This document shows positions 26,353 through 34,075 of a stretch of DNA of 64,000 nucleotides, piece after piece. This DNA is from an uncultured Phycicoccus sp. (GTDB taxonomy: Bacteria > Actinomycetota > Actinomycetes > Actinomycetales > Dermatophilaceae). Positions within the stretch are counted from its first letter, which is position 1. Each line of letters opens with the position of its first letter. The translations under genes were made by a program, and so were the position numbers. The stretch lies in assembly GCF_947495705.1 (NCBI RefSeq), contig NZ_CANLZR010000012.1, positions 39,516 through 103,515 of the forward strand. The letters run 5' to 3'. A model generated the notes under the pieces. It was not told the DNA's origin. It saw nothing but the letters and a program-made list of their open reading frames with translations, and did no database searches.

Positions 26353-26913
26353 ATGGCAGACACCGCGACCAAGCCCCGCCTCAAGGCGCGCTACCAGGAC
26401 GAGATCAAGACCTCGCTCCGGGACCAGTTCGACTACTCCAACGTCATGCAGATCCCCGGCGTGACCAAGGTCGTCGTCAACATGGGTGTCGGCGACGCCG
26501 CCAAGGACAGCAAGCTCATCGAGGGCGCGATCCGCGACCTCACGGCGATCACCGGCCAGAAGCCGATCGTCACCCGGGCCCGCAAGTCCATCGCTCAGTT
26601 CAAGCTCCGTGAGGGCATGCCGATCGGCGCGCACACCACGCTGCGCGGCGACCGGATGTGGGAGTTCCTCGACCGTCTCGTGACGACCGCTCTCCCGCGC
26701 ATCCGCGACTTCCGCGGCCTGTCCCCGAAGCAGTTCGACGGGCGTGGCAACTACACCTTCGGTCTCACCGAGCAGTCGATGTTCCACGAGATCGACCAGG
26801 ACAAGATCGACCGGGTCCGCGGCATGGACATCACGGTCGTCACGACCGCGACGAACGACGACGAGGGTCGCGCGCTGCTCAAGGCGCTCGGCTTCCCGTT
26901 CAAGGAGAACTGA
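26353..26913 (+). CDS. rplE: 50S ribosomal protein L5
   Basis: Protein of 186 residues. L5 binds 5S rRNA in the central protuberance. Conserved segments include [31 protein letters not shown] and [20 protein letters not shown] 26353 is preferred because it gives the usual family N-terminus ([14 protein letters not shown]). An in-frame GTG at 26344 overlaps the rplX stop by 4 bases and would add three residues, so the start is uncertain. Confidence 0.97.
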   Translation: MADTATKPRLKARYQDEIKTSLRDQFDYSNVMQIPGVTKVVVNMGVGDAAKDSKLIEGAIRDLTAITGQKPIVTRARKSIAQFKLREGMPIGAHTTLRGDRMWEFLDRLVTTALPRIRDFRGLSPKQFDGRGNYTFGLTEQSMFHEIDQDKIDRVRGMDITVVTTATNDDEGRALLKALGFPFKEN

Positions 26914-26916
26914 GCC

Positions 26917-27102
26917 ATGGCCAAGACCGCCCTCGTCAACAAGGCGAACAAGAAGCCGAAGTTCGCTGTCCGCGGCTACACCCGCTGCCAGCGCTGCGGC
27001 CGTCCGCACTCGGTGTACCGCAAGTTCGGCCTGTGCCGGATCTGCCTTCGGGAGATGGCCCACCGCGGCGAGCTCCCGGGCGTCACCAAGAGCAGCTGGT
27101 AG
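26917..27102 (+). CDS. rpsN: 30S ribosomal protein S14, zinc (type Z) form
   Basis: Protein of 61 residues, the short form of S14. It binds zinc through C24 and C27 (CQRCG) and C40 and C43 (CRICL), all present. It lies between rplE and rpsH as usual. Many actinobacteria also carry a zinc-free paralogue induced in zinc limitation; none is in this window. A 109-base gap follows. Confidence 0.98.
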   Translation: MAKTALVNKANKKPKFAVRGYTRCQRCGRPHSVYRKFGLCRICLREMAHRGELPGVTKSSW

Positions 27103-27161
27103 TTCCAGTCCCCGCCGCATCCGCGGCATCTCATCCACAGACCATCTACATCGAAGGTCCG

Positions 27162-27177
27162 CCGGGAGCACTCCCGG
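27162..27177 (+). repeat. Hairpin upstream of rpsH
   Basis: CCGGGA-GCAC-TCCCGG lies in the 109-base gap between rpsN and rpsH, 35 bases before the rpsH start. The next bases are AGGA-rich. It could modulate translation of rpsH, since S8 is the classical spc autoregulator in other bacteria. No E. coli-like S8 site was recognised. Confidence 0.4.
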
Positions 27178-27211
27178 AGGAAACCGCGGTGAGAGAGGGC
27201 GGAGTAGCCCA

Positions 27212-27610
27212 ATGACCATGACAGACCCGATCGCGGACATGTTGACCCGCGTCCGTAACGCCAACTCGGCGCACAAGGACGACGTCACCATGCCGTTCTC
27301 GAAGCTCAAGAGCCACATCGCCGAGATCCTCGAGGCCGAGGGCTACATCGCCGGCTGGACCGTCGAGGACGCCGAGGTCGGCAAGACCCTCGTCGTCCAG
27401 CTCAAGTACGGCCCCAACCGGGAGCGCTCCATCGCCGGCCTCCGGCGCGTGAGCAAGCCCGGCCTGCGCGTGTACGCCAAGTCCACCAACCTGCCCAAGG
27501 TGCTCGGTGGCCTCGGTGTCGCGATCATCTCGACGTCCTCCGGCCTGCTGACCGACAGGCAGGCCGCCAACAAGGGTGTAGGTGGGGAAGTCCTCGCCTA
27601 CGTCTGGTAA
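27212..27610 (+). CDS. rpsH: 30S ribosomal protein S8
   Basis: Protein of 132 residues, normal length. S8 binds helix 21 of 16S rRNA in the central domain. The N-terminus [17 protein letters not shown] and the C-terminal [20 protein letters not shown] signature are intact. The ATG at 27212 is the first methionine that matches the family. rplF begins 12 bases after its stop. Confidence 0.98.
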   Translation: MTMTDPIADMLTRVRNANSAHKDDVTMPFSKLKSHIAEILEAEGYIAGWTVEDAEVGKTLVVQLKYGPNRERSIAGLRRVSKPGLRVYAKSTNLPKVLGGLGVAIISTSSGLLTDRQAANKGVGGEVLAYVW

Positions 27611-27622
27611 GGGGTAGCAGCC

Positions 27623-28159
27623 ATGTCGCGAATCGGACGTCTCCCCGTCTCCGTCCCCTCCGGTGTCGACGTGACCATCAACGGTCAGCACGTCACCGTC
27701 AAGGGCCCGAAGGGCGAGCTCAGCCACACCGTGGCCGAGCCGATCACCGTCGCCCAGAACGACGGCACCATCGAGGTCAAGCGCCCCGACGACGAGCGCG
27801 AGTCGCGCTCGCTCCACGGCCTGACCCGCTCGCTCATCAACAACATGGTGCTCGGTGTCACCGAGGGCTACGAGAAGAAGCTCGAGATCCACGGCACGGG
27901 TTACCGCGTGCAGGCCAAGGGCTCCACCCTCGAGTTCGCCCTCGGCTACTCGCACTCGATCACCGTCGAGCCGCCGTCGGGCATCACCTTCGCGGTCGAG
28001 AACCAGACCCGGTTCTCGGTCCAGGGCATCGACAAGCAGCTCGTCGGTGAGACCGCTGCGAACATCCGCAAGCTCCGCAAGCCCGACCCGTACAAGGGCA
28101 AGGGCGTCCGCTACGCGGGCGAGCACATCCGCCGCAAGGTCGGAAAGGCTGGTAAGTAA
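27623..28159 (+). CDS. rplF: 50S ribosomal protein L6
   Basis: Protein of 178 residues with two repeated L6 folds; it lies near the factor-binding centre. The N-terminus [18 protein letters not shown] and the C-terminal signature [16 protein letters not shown] are conserved. It is placed between rpsH and rplR in the standard spc order with 3-12 base gaps. Confidence 0.98.
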   Translation: MSRIGRLPVSVPSGVDVTINGQHVTVKGPKGELSHTVAEPITVAQNDGTIEVKRPDDERESRSLHGLTRSLINNMVLGVTEGYEKKLEIHGTGYRVQAKGSTLEFALGYSHSITVEPPSGITFAVENQTRFSVQGIDKQLVGETAANIRKLRKPDPYKGKGVRYAGEHIRRKVGKAGK

Positions 28160-28162
28160 GCC

Positions 28163-28537
28163 ATGGCCATGATCGTCAAGCGCGCCAAGGGCAAGGTGGC
28201 CGCGCGCAGCCGTCGCCACTTCCGCGTCCGCAAGGTCGTCACCGGCACCGCCGGGCGTCCCCGCCTCGTCGTGTCCCGCTCGTCGCGGCACGTCTTCGTC
28301 CAGGTCGTCGACGACACGGCGGGCAAGACCGTCGCGTCCGCCTCGACCATGGAGCCGGACCTGCGCACCTTCGAGGGTGACAAGGTCGCCAAGGCCAAGA
28401 AGGTCGGTGAGCTCGTCGCCGAGCGGGCCAAGGCCGCGGGTATCGAGGCCGTCGTGTTCGACCGCGGTGGCAACCGGTACCACGGTCGCGTCGCCGCCAT
28501 CGCGGACGGCGCTCGGGAAGGCGGGCTGTCGCTGTGA
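28163..28537 (+). CDS. rplR: 50S ribosomal protein L18
   Basis: Protein of 124 residues; it binds 5S rRNA together with L5. The sequence [20 protein letters not shown] and the C-terminal [19 protein letters not shown] are family hallmarks. Two close in-frame methionines (28163 and 28169) are possible starts; the first lies in GTAAGCC 3 bases after rplF. rpsE follows after 46 bases. Confidence 0.97.
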   Translation: MAMIVKRAKGKVAARSRRHFRVRKVVTGTAGRPRLVVSRSSRHVFVQVVDDTAGKTVASASTMEPDLRTFEGDKVAKAKKVGELVAERAKAAGIEAVVFDRGGNRYHGRVAAIADGAREGGLSL

Positions 28538-28583
28538 CCCACGCTGCCCGTACCACCACGAACGTCGAGAAGAGGAACATCTG

Positions 28584-29225
28584 ATGCCAGGACCCCAGCG
28601 TCGAGGCACCGGGACCGGCGGCGCCGAGCGCGGCGACCGACGCGGCAACCGCGACGACCGTCGCGGCGGCCGGGACTCCCGGGAGCCCGAGAAGAACCAG
28701 TACCTCGAGCGCGTCGTGACCATCAACCGCGTCGCCAAGGTCGTCAAGGGCGGTCGCCGCTTCAGCTTCACGGCGCTCGTCGTCGTGGGCGACGGTGACG
28801 GCACCGTCGGTGTCGGCTACGGCAAGGCCAAGGAGGTGCCCGCGGCGATCGCCAAGGGTGTCGAGGAGGCGAAGAAGAACTTCTTCCGCGTCCCGCGCAT
28901 CCAGGGCACCATCCCCCACCCCGTCCAGGGTGAGGCCGCCGCCGGTGTCGTCATGCTCCGCCCCGCCAGCCCCGGTACCGGTGTCATCGCCGGTGGTCCG
29001 GTCCGCGCGGTGCTCGAGTGCGCCGGCATCCACGACGTGCTGTCCAAGAGCCTCGGCTCCGACAACGCCATCAACATCGTCCACGCGGTCGTCGCGGCCC
29101 TCCAGGGCCTGGAGCGGCCCGAGGCCGTCGCGGCCCGCCGTGGCCTGCCCGTCGACCGGGTCGCCCCCGCGGCGATGCTCCGTGCCCAGGCCGCCGGCCT
29201 GGCCGAGGCGAAGGCAGGTGCGTGA
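28584..29225 (+). CDS. rpsE: 30S ribosomal protein S5 with basic N-terminal extension
   Basis: Protein of 213 residues. The S5 double-stranded RNA-binding-like and C-terminal domains begin near residue 38 ([20 protein letters not shown]) and include [20 protein letters not shown]. The first 37 residues are Arg/Gly/Asp-rich ([20 protein letters not shown]) and probably disordered, a longer extension than in E. coli. S5 shapes the mRNA entry site. The stop overlaps the rpmD ATG. Confidence 0.97.
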   Translation: MPGPQRRGTGTGGAERGDRRGNRDDRRGGRDSREPEKNQYLERVVTINRVAKVVKGGRRFSFTALVVVGDGDGTVGVGYGKAKEVPAAIAKGVEEAKKNFFRVPRIQGTIPHPVQGEAAAGVVMLRPASPGTGVIAGGPVRAVLECAGIHDVLSKSLGSDNAINIVHAVVAALQGLERPEAVAARRGLPVDRVAPAAMLRAQAAGLAEAKAGA

Positions 29226-29407
29226 TGGGTCGTCTCAAGGTCATCCAGACCCGGTCCGGGATCGGTGGCAAGCAGAACCAGCGGGAGACCCTGCGCTCCC
29301 TCGGGCTGAAGCGAATCGGCGACGTCGTCGTCAAGGAGGACCGTCCCGAGATCCGCGGGATGGTCAAGACGGTGACCCACCTGGTCGCTGTCGAGGAGGT
29401 TGAGTGA
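29225..29407 (+). CDS. rpmD: 50S ribosomal protein L30
   Basis: Protein of 60 residues, standard length. The sequence [20 protein letters not shown] followed by [14 protein letters not shown] is diagnostic. It overlaps rpsE by one base (TGATG) and rplO by four (GTGA), so the three genes are tightly coupled. Confidence 0.97.
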   Translation: MGRLKVIQTRSGIGGKQNQRETLRSLGLKRIGDVVVKEDRPEIRGMVKTVTHLVAVEEVE

Positions 29408-29898
29408 GCATGGCCGACACCACGAAGGCCGCGAAGACCGCGGGGCGCGAGGCGTCCGCACTGAAGGTGCACCACCTGCGCCCGGCTCCGGGTGCCAAGT
29501 CCGCCAAGATCCGCGTGGGTCGAGGCGAAGGTGGCCGCCGCGGCAAGACCGCCGGCCGAGGCACCAAGGGCACCAAGGCCCGGTACCAGGTGCCGGCCGG
29601 GTTCCAGGGCGGCACGACGCCGCTGCACATGCGGTTCCCGAAGCTCCGCGGCTTCAAGAACCCGTTCAAGACCGAGTACCAGGTCGTGAACCTCGACAAG
29701 CTCGCGTCGCTCTACCCCCAGGGTGGCGACGTGACCGTCGAGGACCTGGTCGCCAAGGGCGCCGTCCGTGACGGGTTCCCCGTCAAGGTGCTCGGCACCG
29801 GCGAGATCGACGTGGCGGTCTCCGTGACCGCCCACGCGTTCTCGGCGAGCGCCACGGCGAAGATCGAAGCGGCGGGCGGTTCGGCGACCACCGCCTGA
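29404..29898 (+). CDS. rplO: 50S ribosomal protein L15
   Basis: Protein of 164 residues; a late-assembly 50S protein with an extended basic arm. The conserved [20 protein letters not shown] and [16 protein letters not shown] segments are present. The GTG at 29404 overlaps rpmD; ATG 29410 is an alternative two codons later. It is the last gene of this unit, followed by a perfect 15-bp terminator stem. Confidence 0.97.
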   Translation: MSMADTTKAAKTAGREASALKVHHLRPAPGAKSAKIRVGRGEGGRRGKTAGRGTKGTKARYQVPAGFQGGTTPLHMRFPKLRGFKNPFKTEYQVVNLDKLASLYPQGGDVTVEDLVAKGAVRDGFPVKVLGTGEIDVAVSVTAHAFSASATAKIEAAGGSATTA

Positions 29899-29919
29899 CG
29901 CCCACCGTGACCGCGTGTC

Positions 29920-29960
29920 GCAGGGCCGGCTCCGCAAGAGACCTTCGGAGCCGGCCCTGC
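29920..29960 (+). terminator. Strong hairpin terminator after rplO
   Basis: GCAGGGCCGGCTCCG (29920-29934) pairs perfectly with 29946-29960 around an 11-base loop, 21 bases after the rplO stop. Together with the new promoter-like sequence downstream it separates secY-adk from the spc ribosomal genes. Confidence 0.85.
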
Positions 29961-29982
29961 GCCGCGTTCACCCCGCCCTGGG

Positions 29983-30013
29983 TTCCGGCGCTGCCGGGGC
30001 CTACGGGTATGTT
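29983..30013 (+). promoter_or_regulatory. Possible secY promoter
   Basis: TATGTT (30008-30013) in the context CGGGTATGTT resembles the rpoB -10 context CGGGTATGCT. A weak -35, TTCCGG (29983-29988), lies 19 bp upstream. A promoter is expected here because a strong terminator precedes it. Confidence 0.45.
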
Positions 30014-30068
30014 GTGACGGATCGTTGACGACGCGGCCCTCGCTCCGGCCGCACTACTGGAGGACCCT

Positions 30069-31382
30069 GTGCTCACCGCCTTCGGCCGTGCGTTCAAGAC
30101 GCCCGACCTGCGCAGGAAGCTGCTCTTCACGCTGTTCATCATCGTGATCTTCCGGCTCGGCTCGCACGTGCCGACGCCGGGCGTCAGCTACCAGCTCGTC
30201 CAGCAGTGCATCTCGGGGGCGGACAACAGCAACCAGCTCCTCGGCCTCATCAACCTGTTCAGCGGTGGGGCCCTGCTCCAGCTGTCGATCTTCGCGCTGG
30301 GGATCATGCCGTACATCACGGCCAGCATCATCGTCCAGCTGCTCACCGTGGTGATCCCACGGTTCGAGGCCCTCAAGAAGGAGGGTCAAGCCGGCCAGGC
30401 GAAGATGACGCAGTACACGCGGTACCTGACCATCGGTCTCGCGGTCCTACAGAGCTCGACGCTCATCACCTTCGCGCAGAACCCGTCGACGCTGTTCAAC
30501 AACCCGGCCTGCACGAACATCCTCACCGACGACTCCACGGTGACGATCCTCATCATGGTCCTCACCATGACGGCCGGCACCGGCCTCATCATGTGGCTCG
30601 GCGAGATGATCACCGACAAGGGCGTCGGCAACGGGATGTCGCTGCTGATCTTCGTCTCGATCACCGCGCAGTTCCCGTCCTCGCTGTGGGCCATCCAGCA
30701 GCGCTCCGGCTGGTCGATCTTCCTCAGCGTCATCGCCCTGGGCTTCGTCGTCATCGCCCTCGTCGTCTTCGTCGAGCAGAGCCAGCGGCGCATCCCGGTC
30801 CAGTACGCGAAGCGGATGGTGGGGCGGCGCGTCTACGGCGGGACGTCGACGTACATCCCGCTCAAGGTCAACATGGCCGGTGTCATCCCCGTCATCTTCG
30901 CGAGCTCGCTGCTCACCCTGCCGAGCCTCCTGGCGCAGTTCAACGCCAGCCCCGACGGGGTCAACGCGGGCTGGGTCGACTGGATCAACGCCCACCTCGT
31001 CCTCGGCGACCACCCGTACTACATGGCCCTGTACACCGCGCTCATCCTCTTCTTCACGTTCTTCTACGTCTCGATCACGTTCAACCCGACCGAGGTCGCC
31101 GACAACATGAAGAAGTACGGCGGCTTCATCCCAGGTATCCGCGCCGGGCGACCCACGGCCGAGTACCTCAACTACGTCCTCACCCGGATCACCGTGCCGG
31201 GCGCGATCTACCTCGCGCTGGTCTCCCTGCTCCCGCTCATCGCGCTGGTCCTCGTGGACGCGAACCAGAACTTCCCCTTCGGCGGCACCTCGATCCTCAT
31301 CATCGTCGGTGTCGGTCTGGAGACGGTGAAGCAGATCGAGGCGCAGCTGCAGCAGCGACACTATGAAGGGTTCCTCCGCTGA
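30069..31382 (+). CDS. secY: Preprotein translocase subunit SecY
   Basis: Protein of 437 residues forming the channel of the Sec translocon in the cytoplasmic membrane. About ten hydrophobic segments are visible, starting with LLFTLFIIVIFRLG. Conserved loops include LGIMPYITASIIVQLLTVV, the MTAGTGLIMWLGEMITDKG region and GGFIPGIRAGRPTAEYL. The GTG start is preceded by GGAGGA. Its stop overlaps the adk start (TGATG), a conserved coupling. Confidence 0.98.
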   Translation: MLTAFGRAFKTPDLRRKLLFTLFIIVIFRLGSHVPTPGVSYQLVQQCISGADNSNQLLGLINLFSGGALLQLSIFALGIMPYITASIIVQLLTVVIPRFEALKKEGQAGQAKMTQYTRYLTIGLAVLQSSTLITFAQNPSTLFNNPACTNILTDDSTVTILIMVLTMTAGTGLIMWLGEMITDKGVGNGMSLLIFVSITAQFPSSLWAIQQRSGWSIFLSVIALGFVVIALVVFVEQSQRRIPVQYAKRMVGRRVYGGTSTYIPLKVNMAGVIPVIFASSLLTLPSLLAQFNASPDGVNAGWVDWINAHLVLGDHPYYMALYTALILFFTFFYVSITFNPTEVADNMKKYGGFIPGIRAGRPTAEYLNYVLTRITVPGAIYLALVSLLPLIALVLVDANQNFPFGGTSILIIVGVGLETVKQIEAQLQQRHYEGFLR

Positions 31383-31942
31383 TGCGTTTGATCATCCTCG
31401 GTCCCCCCGGTGCCGGTAAGGGCACCCAGGCGTCCCGGATCGCCGAGCACTACGGCATCCCCGCCATCTCCACCGGTGACATCTTCCGGGCCAACATCAA
31501 GGACGAGACCGAGCTTGGCCTGCAGGTCAAGCAGATCCTCGCCTCGGGCGGCTACGTGTCCGACGAGGTCACGAACGCCATCGTCGAGGACCGGATCGCC
31601 TCGGACGACTGCGCGGGCGGCTTCCTCCTCGACGGCTACCCCCGCACCCTCACCCAGGTTGAGGCCCTCGACACCATGCTCGCCGCGCAGGGCACCGCGC
31701 TGGACCGCGTGCTCGAGCTGACCGTCGACGACGACGTCGTCGTGGCCCGGCTCCTCAAGCGCGCCGACTCCGAGGGCCGCGCCGACGACACCGAGGACGT
31801 CATCCGCGAGCGGATGGCCATCTACCACCGCGAGACGCGGCCGCTGTCGCAGACCTACCGCGAGCGCGGGCTGCTCGTCGAAGTCGACGGCGACGGCGCG
31901 GTCGACGAGGTCACCGACCGGGTCGTCGCCGCCCTCGGCTGA
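31382..31942 (+). CDS. adk: Adenylate kinase, short form
   Basis: Protein of 186 residues that interconverts ATP, AMP and ADP. The P-loop GPPGAGKGTQA is at residues 7-17, the AMP-binding region starts with STGDIFR, and the motif LDGYPRT is present. The protein lacks the large LID insertion of 214-residue enzymes, as in mycobacteria. It overlaps secY by one base. Directly after its stop is the first copy of a 62-base palindrome, which may terminate the secY-adk transcript. Confidence 0.98.
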   Translation: MRLIILGPPGAGKGTQASRIAEHYGIPAISTGDIFRANIKDETELGLQVKQILASGGYVSDEVTNAIVEDRIASDDCAGGFLLDGYPRTLTQVEALDTMLAAQGTALDRVLELTVDDDVVVARLLKRADSEGRADDTEDVIRERMAIYHRETRPLSQTYRERGLLVEVDGDGAVDEVTDRVVAALG

Positions 31943-31956
31943 GCACCACCCCCGCA

Positions 31957-32018
31957 GTCGAACGACGAGAACATGCCGTGTGGCCCCGAGGCCACGCGGC
32001 ATGTTCTCGTCGTTCGAC
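31957..32018 (+). repeat. 62-base palindromic element, copy 1
   Basis: Two perfectly complementary 22-base arms (31957-31978 and 31997-32018), with core GACGAGAACATGCC, flank an 18-base centre. Here the centre also pairs (GTGGCC with GGCCAC), giving a stem of about 29 bp with a four-base loop. It starts 15 bases after the adk stop. A second copy with near-identical arms lies at 33029-33090, on the other side of the nuclease-like gene. A terminator function, a mobile palindromic repeat, or both are possible. Confidence 0.9.
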
Positions 32019-32073
32019 CCGAGCCTGTGGATGACGCCACGGCAGCGCCGCCGGTTCGGGCCACGATGCGGGG

Positions 32074-33024
32074 ATGCGGCCGAGCCCACTCCCACCCGCC
32101 CTGCGCGACGCGCCCTTCGGGGTCGCCGACGCGCAGCGCCTCGGGGTGGGGCCGCACCGGTTGCGGCGCTCGGACCTGCGGGCCCCGACCCGCGGGGCGC
32201 GGTGTCACGATGCCCCGCTGAGCACCGCCGACCGGGCGCGCGCGGTGGCGGCCGGTCTGGCCGACGGCGCCGCCTACTCCCACGTGACGGCGGCCGTGCT
32301 CTGGGGCATCCCCCTTCCGGCGGACCTCGAGGGCCGTGCGGTCCTCGACGTCGTGACCCGCTCGGACTCGGGCCAGGTGTCGCGCCGGGGCTGCCGCGGC
32401 CACCGGGGCGTGGAGTCCCGGGAGGTCGCGCTTGTCGGCGGCGTGCCGGTCGTGGGACTGGCCGACACGTGGTGCGACCTCGGCGACCTCGGCCGCCGCC
32501 GGCTCAGCGTCGACGACCTCGTCGTCGCGGGGGACGCAGCCGTGGCCCGGCTCGACGCCGCGGACGGCGTGCTCCGGGCGGAGTCCGCCGGGGTCGCCCG
32601 GCTCCGCGCCGCGCTGGCCCGGCGGGTCCGCCCGCGGCGCGCGGTCGCGCTGCGACAGGCCCTGGGGCTGGTGCGTGCCGGCGTGCGGTCGCCGCAGGAG
32701 TCGCGGACGCGGCTGCTCTTCGGCGCGGCGGGCCTCCCCGAGCCCGAGGTCAACGGCCTGCTGACGGACCGGTTCGGGGAGTTCATCGGCGAGGGCGACC
32801 TCGTCTGGCGGCGGGCGGGGGTCGTCGCCGAGTACCAGGGCGCGGTGCACGCCCCGCGCGCCCGGCGCAGCGCCGACTCGCTGCGCCGCGAGCTCGCCGT
32901 GGAGGAGGGGTGGACGGTGCACGAGGTGTGGGCCGAGGACCTGCGCCCGCCGCGCTGCCGGTCGCTGGTGCTCCGGGTGGCCCGCTCGCTGGGGTACGAG
33001 CCGTCCGGCCTCGTCCTGCCCTGA
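32074..33024 (+). CDS. DUF559/AbiEi-like protein with restriction-endonuclease-type fold
   Basis: Protein of 316 residues of uncertain function. The N-terminal half (1-190) is reminiscent of AbiEi-type antitoxin/transcription factor proteins (SHVTAAVLWGIPLP, then a strand-rich middle with EVALVGGVPVVGLADTW). The C-terminal part (about 205-300) fits the DUF559, Vsr-like nuclease fold. Candidate catalytic residues are E209 in SPQESRTR, D242 in GEGDLVW, and E253 with Q255 in VVAEYQG, followed by RRELAVEEGWTVHEVWAEDL. The usual second acidic position (E-x-D) is Gln here, so activity is doubtful. The gene interrupts the widespread adk-map order and is bracketed by two copies of one palindrome. Base composition resembles its neighbours. 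Confidence 0.7.
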   Translation: MRPSPLPPALRDAPFGVADAQRLGVGPHRLRRSDLRAPTRGARCHDAPLSTADRARAVAAGLADGAAYSHVTAAVLWGIPLPADLEGRAVLDVVTRSDSGQVSRRGCRGHRGVESREVALVGGVPVVGLADTWCDLGDLGRRRLSVDDLVVAGDAAVARLDAADGVLRAESAGVARLRAALARRVRPRRAVALRQALGLVRAGVRSPQESRTRLLFGAAGLPEPEVNGLLTDRFGEFIGEGDLVWRRAGVVAEYQGAVHAPRARRSADSLRRELAVEEGWTVHEVWAEDLRPPRCRSLVLRVARSLGYEPSGLVLP

Positions 33025-33028
33025 CGCG

Positions 33029-33090
33029 GTCGACCGACGAGAACATGCCGTGCGGCTCGCGGAGGTGGCGGCATGTTCTCGTCGTTCGAC
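33029..33090 (+). repeat. 62-base palindromic element, copy 2
   Basis: The arms (33029-33050 and 33069-33090) match copy 1 over 22 bases; the right arm is identical and the left arm differs at one base. The spacing of 18 bases is the same, but the centre differs and hardly pairs. It starts 5 bases after the stop codon of the nuclease-like gene, just as copy 1 follows adk. Conserved arms with a free centre suggest selection or homogenisation of the arms. Confidence 0.9.
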
Positions 33091-33119
33091 GGAGTTGGGG
33101 AGGCGGGCGGGCGCGCCGG

Positions 33120-33125
33120 TAGGGT
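33120..33125 (+). promoter_or_regulatory. -10 element of map, near-leaderless
   Basis: TAGGGT ends 8 bases before the map ATG, and no Shine-Dalgarno sequence lies between, so the transcript is probably leaderless. It gives map its own promoter separate from secY-adk. Confidence 0.5.
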
Positions 33126-33133
33126 GCGGCGGC

Positions 33134-33988
33134 ATGGGAATGTTCAGCAGGGACCGGTGCGAGGGGCGCACCCCGGAGCAGCTCGCGATGATGCGCACCG
33201 CGGGGCTGCTCGTCGGGCGCACCCTCGACCTGCTCGCCACCTCGGTCCAGCCGGGGATGACGACGCAGGACCTCGACGCGCTCGCCGAGGCCCACATCCG
33301 CGACCACGGCGGTGTCCCCAACTTCCAGCTCGTCCCGGGCTACCGGCACACCCTGTGCACCTCGGTCAACGCCGAGATCGTGCACGGCATCCCCGGCGGC
33401 CGGGTGCTGGAGGCCGGTGACCTGCTGTCGATCGACTGCGGCGCCGAGGTCGCCGGCTGGAACGGCGACGCGGCGATCAGCCTCGTCGTCGGTGGCCGCG
33501 AGGCCGCCTCGGCGGCCGACCTCGAGCTCATCGACGACACCGAGGCCTCGCTCTGGGCCGGCATCGGCGCGCTGCGCGTCGGCGGCGACCTCTACGACGT
33601 GGGGGCCGCCGTCGAGGACTCCCTCACCGAGGCGGGCCGGCGCCGCGGCCGCGAGTACGGCATCGTCGAGGACTACGTGGGCCACGGCATCGGCACTTCG
33701 ATGCACATGGACCCGCAGGTGCCCAACTACCGCGTCTCCGGGCGCGGGCCCCGGGTCGTCGAGGGCACGACCATCTGCATCGAGCCGATGGTCACCCTGG
33801 GCGACCAGGACAACACCGTCCTCGAGGACGAGTGGACCGTCGTGACCAAGGACGGGTCCCGGGCGGCGCACTGGGAGCACTCGGTGGCGGTCACCGAGGC
33901 CGGCCTGCACGTGCTCACCGCGCTCGACGGTGGCGAGCAGCGGCTCGCCGCGCTCGGGCTCCGGTACGCGGCTCTCGCCCCGGCCTGA
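33134..33988 (+). CDS. map: Methionine aminopeptidase, type I
   Basis: Protein of 284 residues that removes N-terminal methionine from nascent proteins. The five metal ligands are D101, D112, H184, E217 and E248, and the substrate histidine H84 (AEIVHGIPGG) is present. The start at 33134 follows a TAGGGT box with no ribosome binding site. map normally follows adk directly; here the nuclease-like gene and two palindromes lie between. About 6 kb separate it from infA, which usually comes next. Confidence 0.96.
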   Translation: MGMFSRDRCEGRTPEQLAMMRTAGLLVGRTLDLLATSVQPGMTTQDLDALAEAHIRDHGGVPNFQLVPGYRHTLCTSVNAEIVHGIPGGRVLEAGDLLSIDCGAEVAGWNGDAAISLVVGGREAASAADLELIDDTEASLWAGIGALRVGGDLYDVGAAVEDSLTEAGRRRGREYGIVEDYVGHGIGTSMHMDPQVPNYRVSGRGPRVVEGTTICIEPMVTLGDQDNTVLEDEWTVVTKDGSRAAHWEHSVAVTEAGLHVLTALDGGEQRLAALGLRYAALAPA

Positions 33989-34036
33989 CGGGCGGGGTGT
34001 GCCCAATCTCTCGGTGAGGTCCGCGGCCCGCGTGGC

Positions 34037-34042
34037 TAGGGT
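34037..34042 (+). promoter_or_regulatory. Probable -10 of the mutA operon
   Basis: TAGGGT lies 33 bases upstream of the mutA ATG. Unlike the leaderless cases, an AGGAGG ribosome binding site sits between (34065-34070). No clear -35 is seen in the 87-base gap after map. Confidence 0.45.
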
Positions 34043-34075
34043 GAACGGCGGACCGGACGCCGACCAGGAGGCCCG

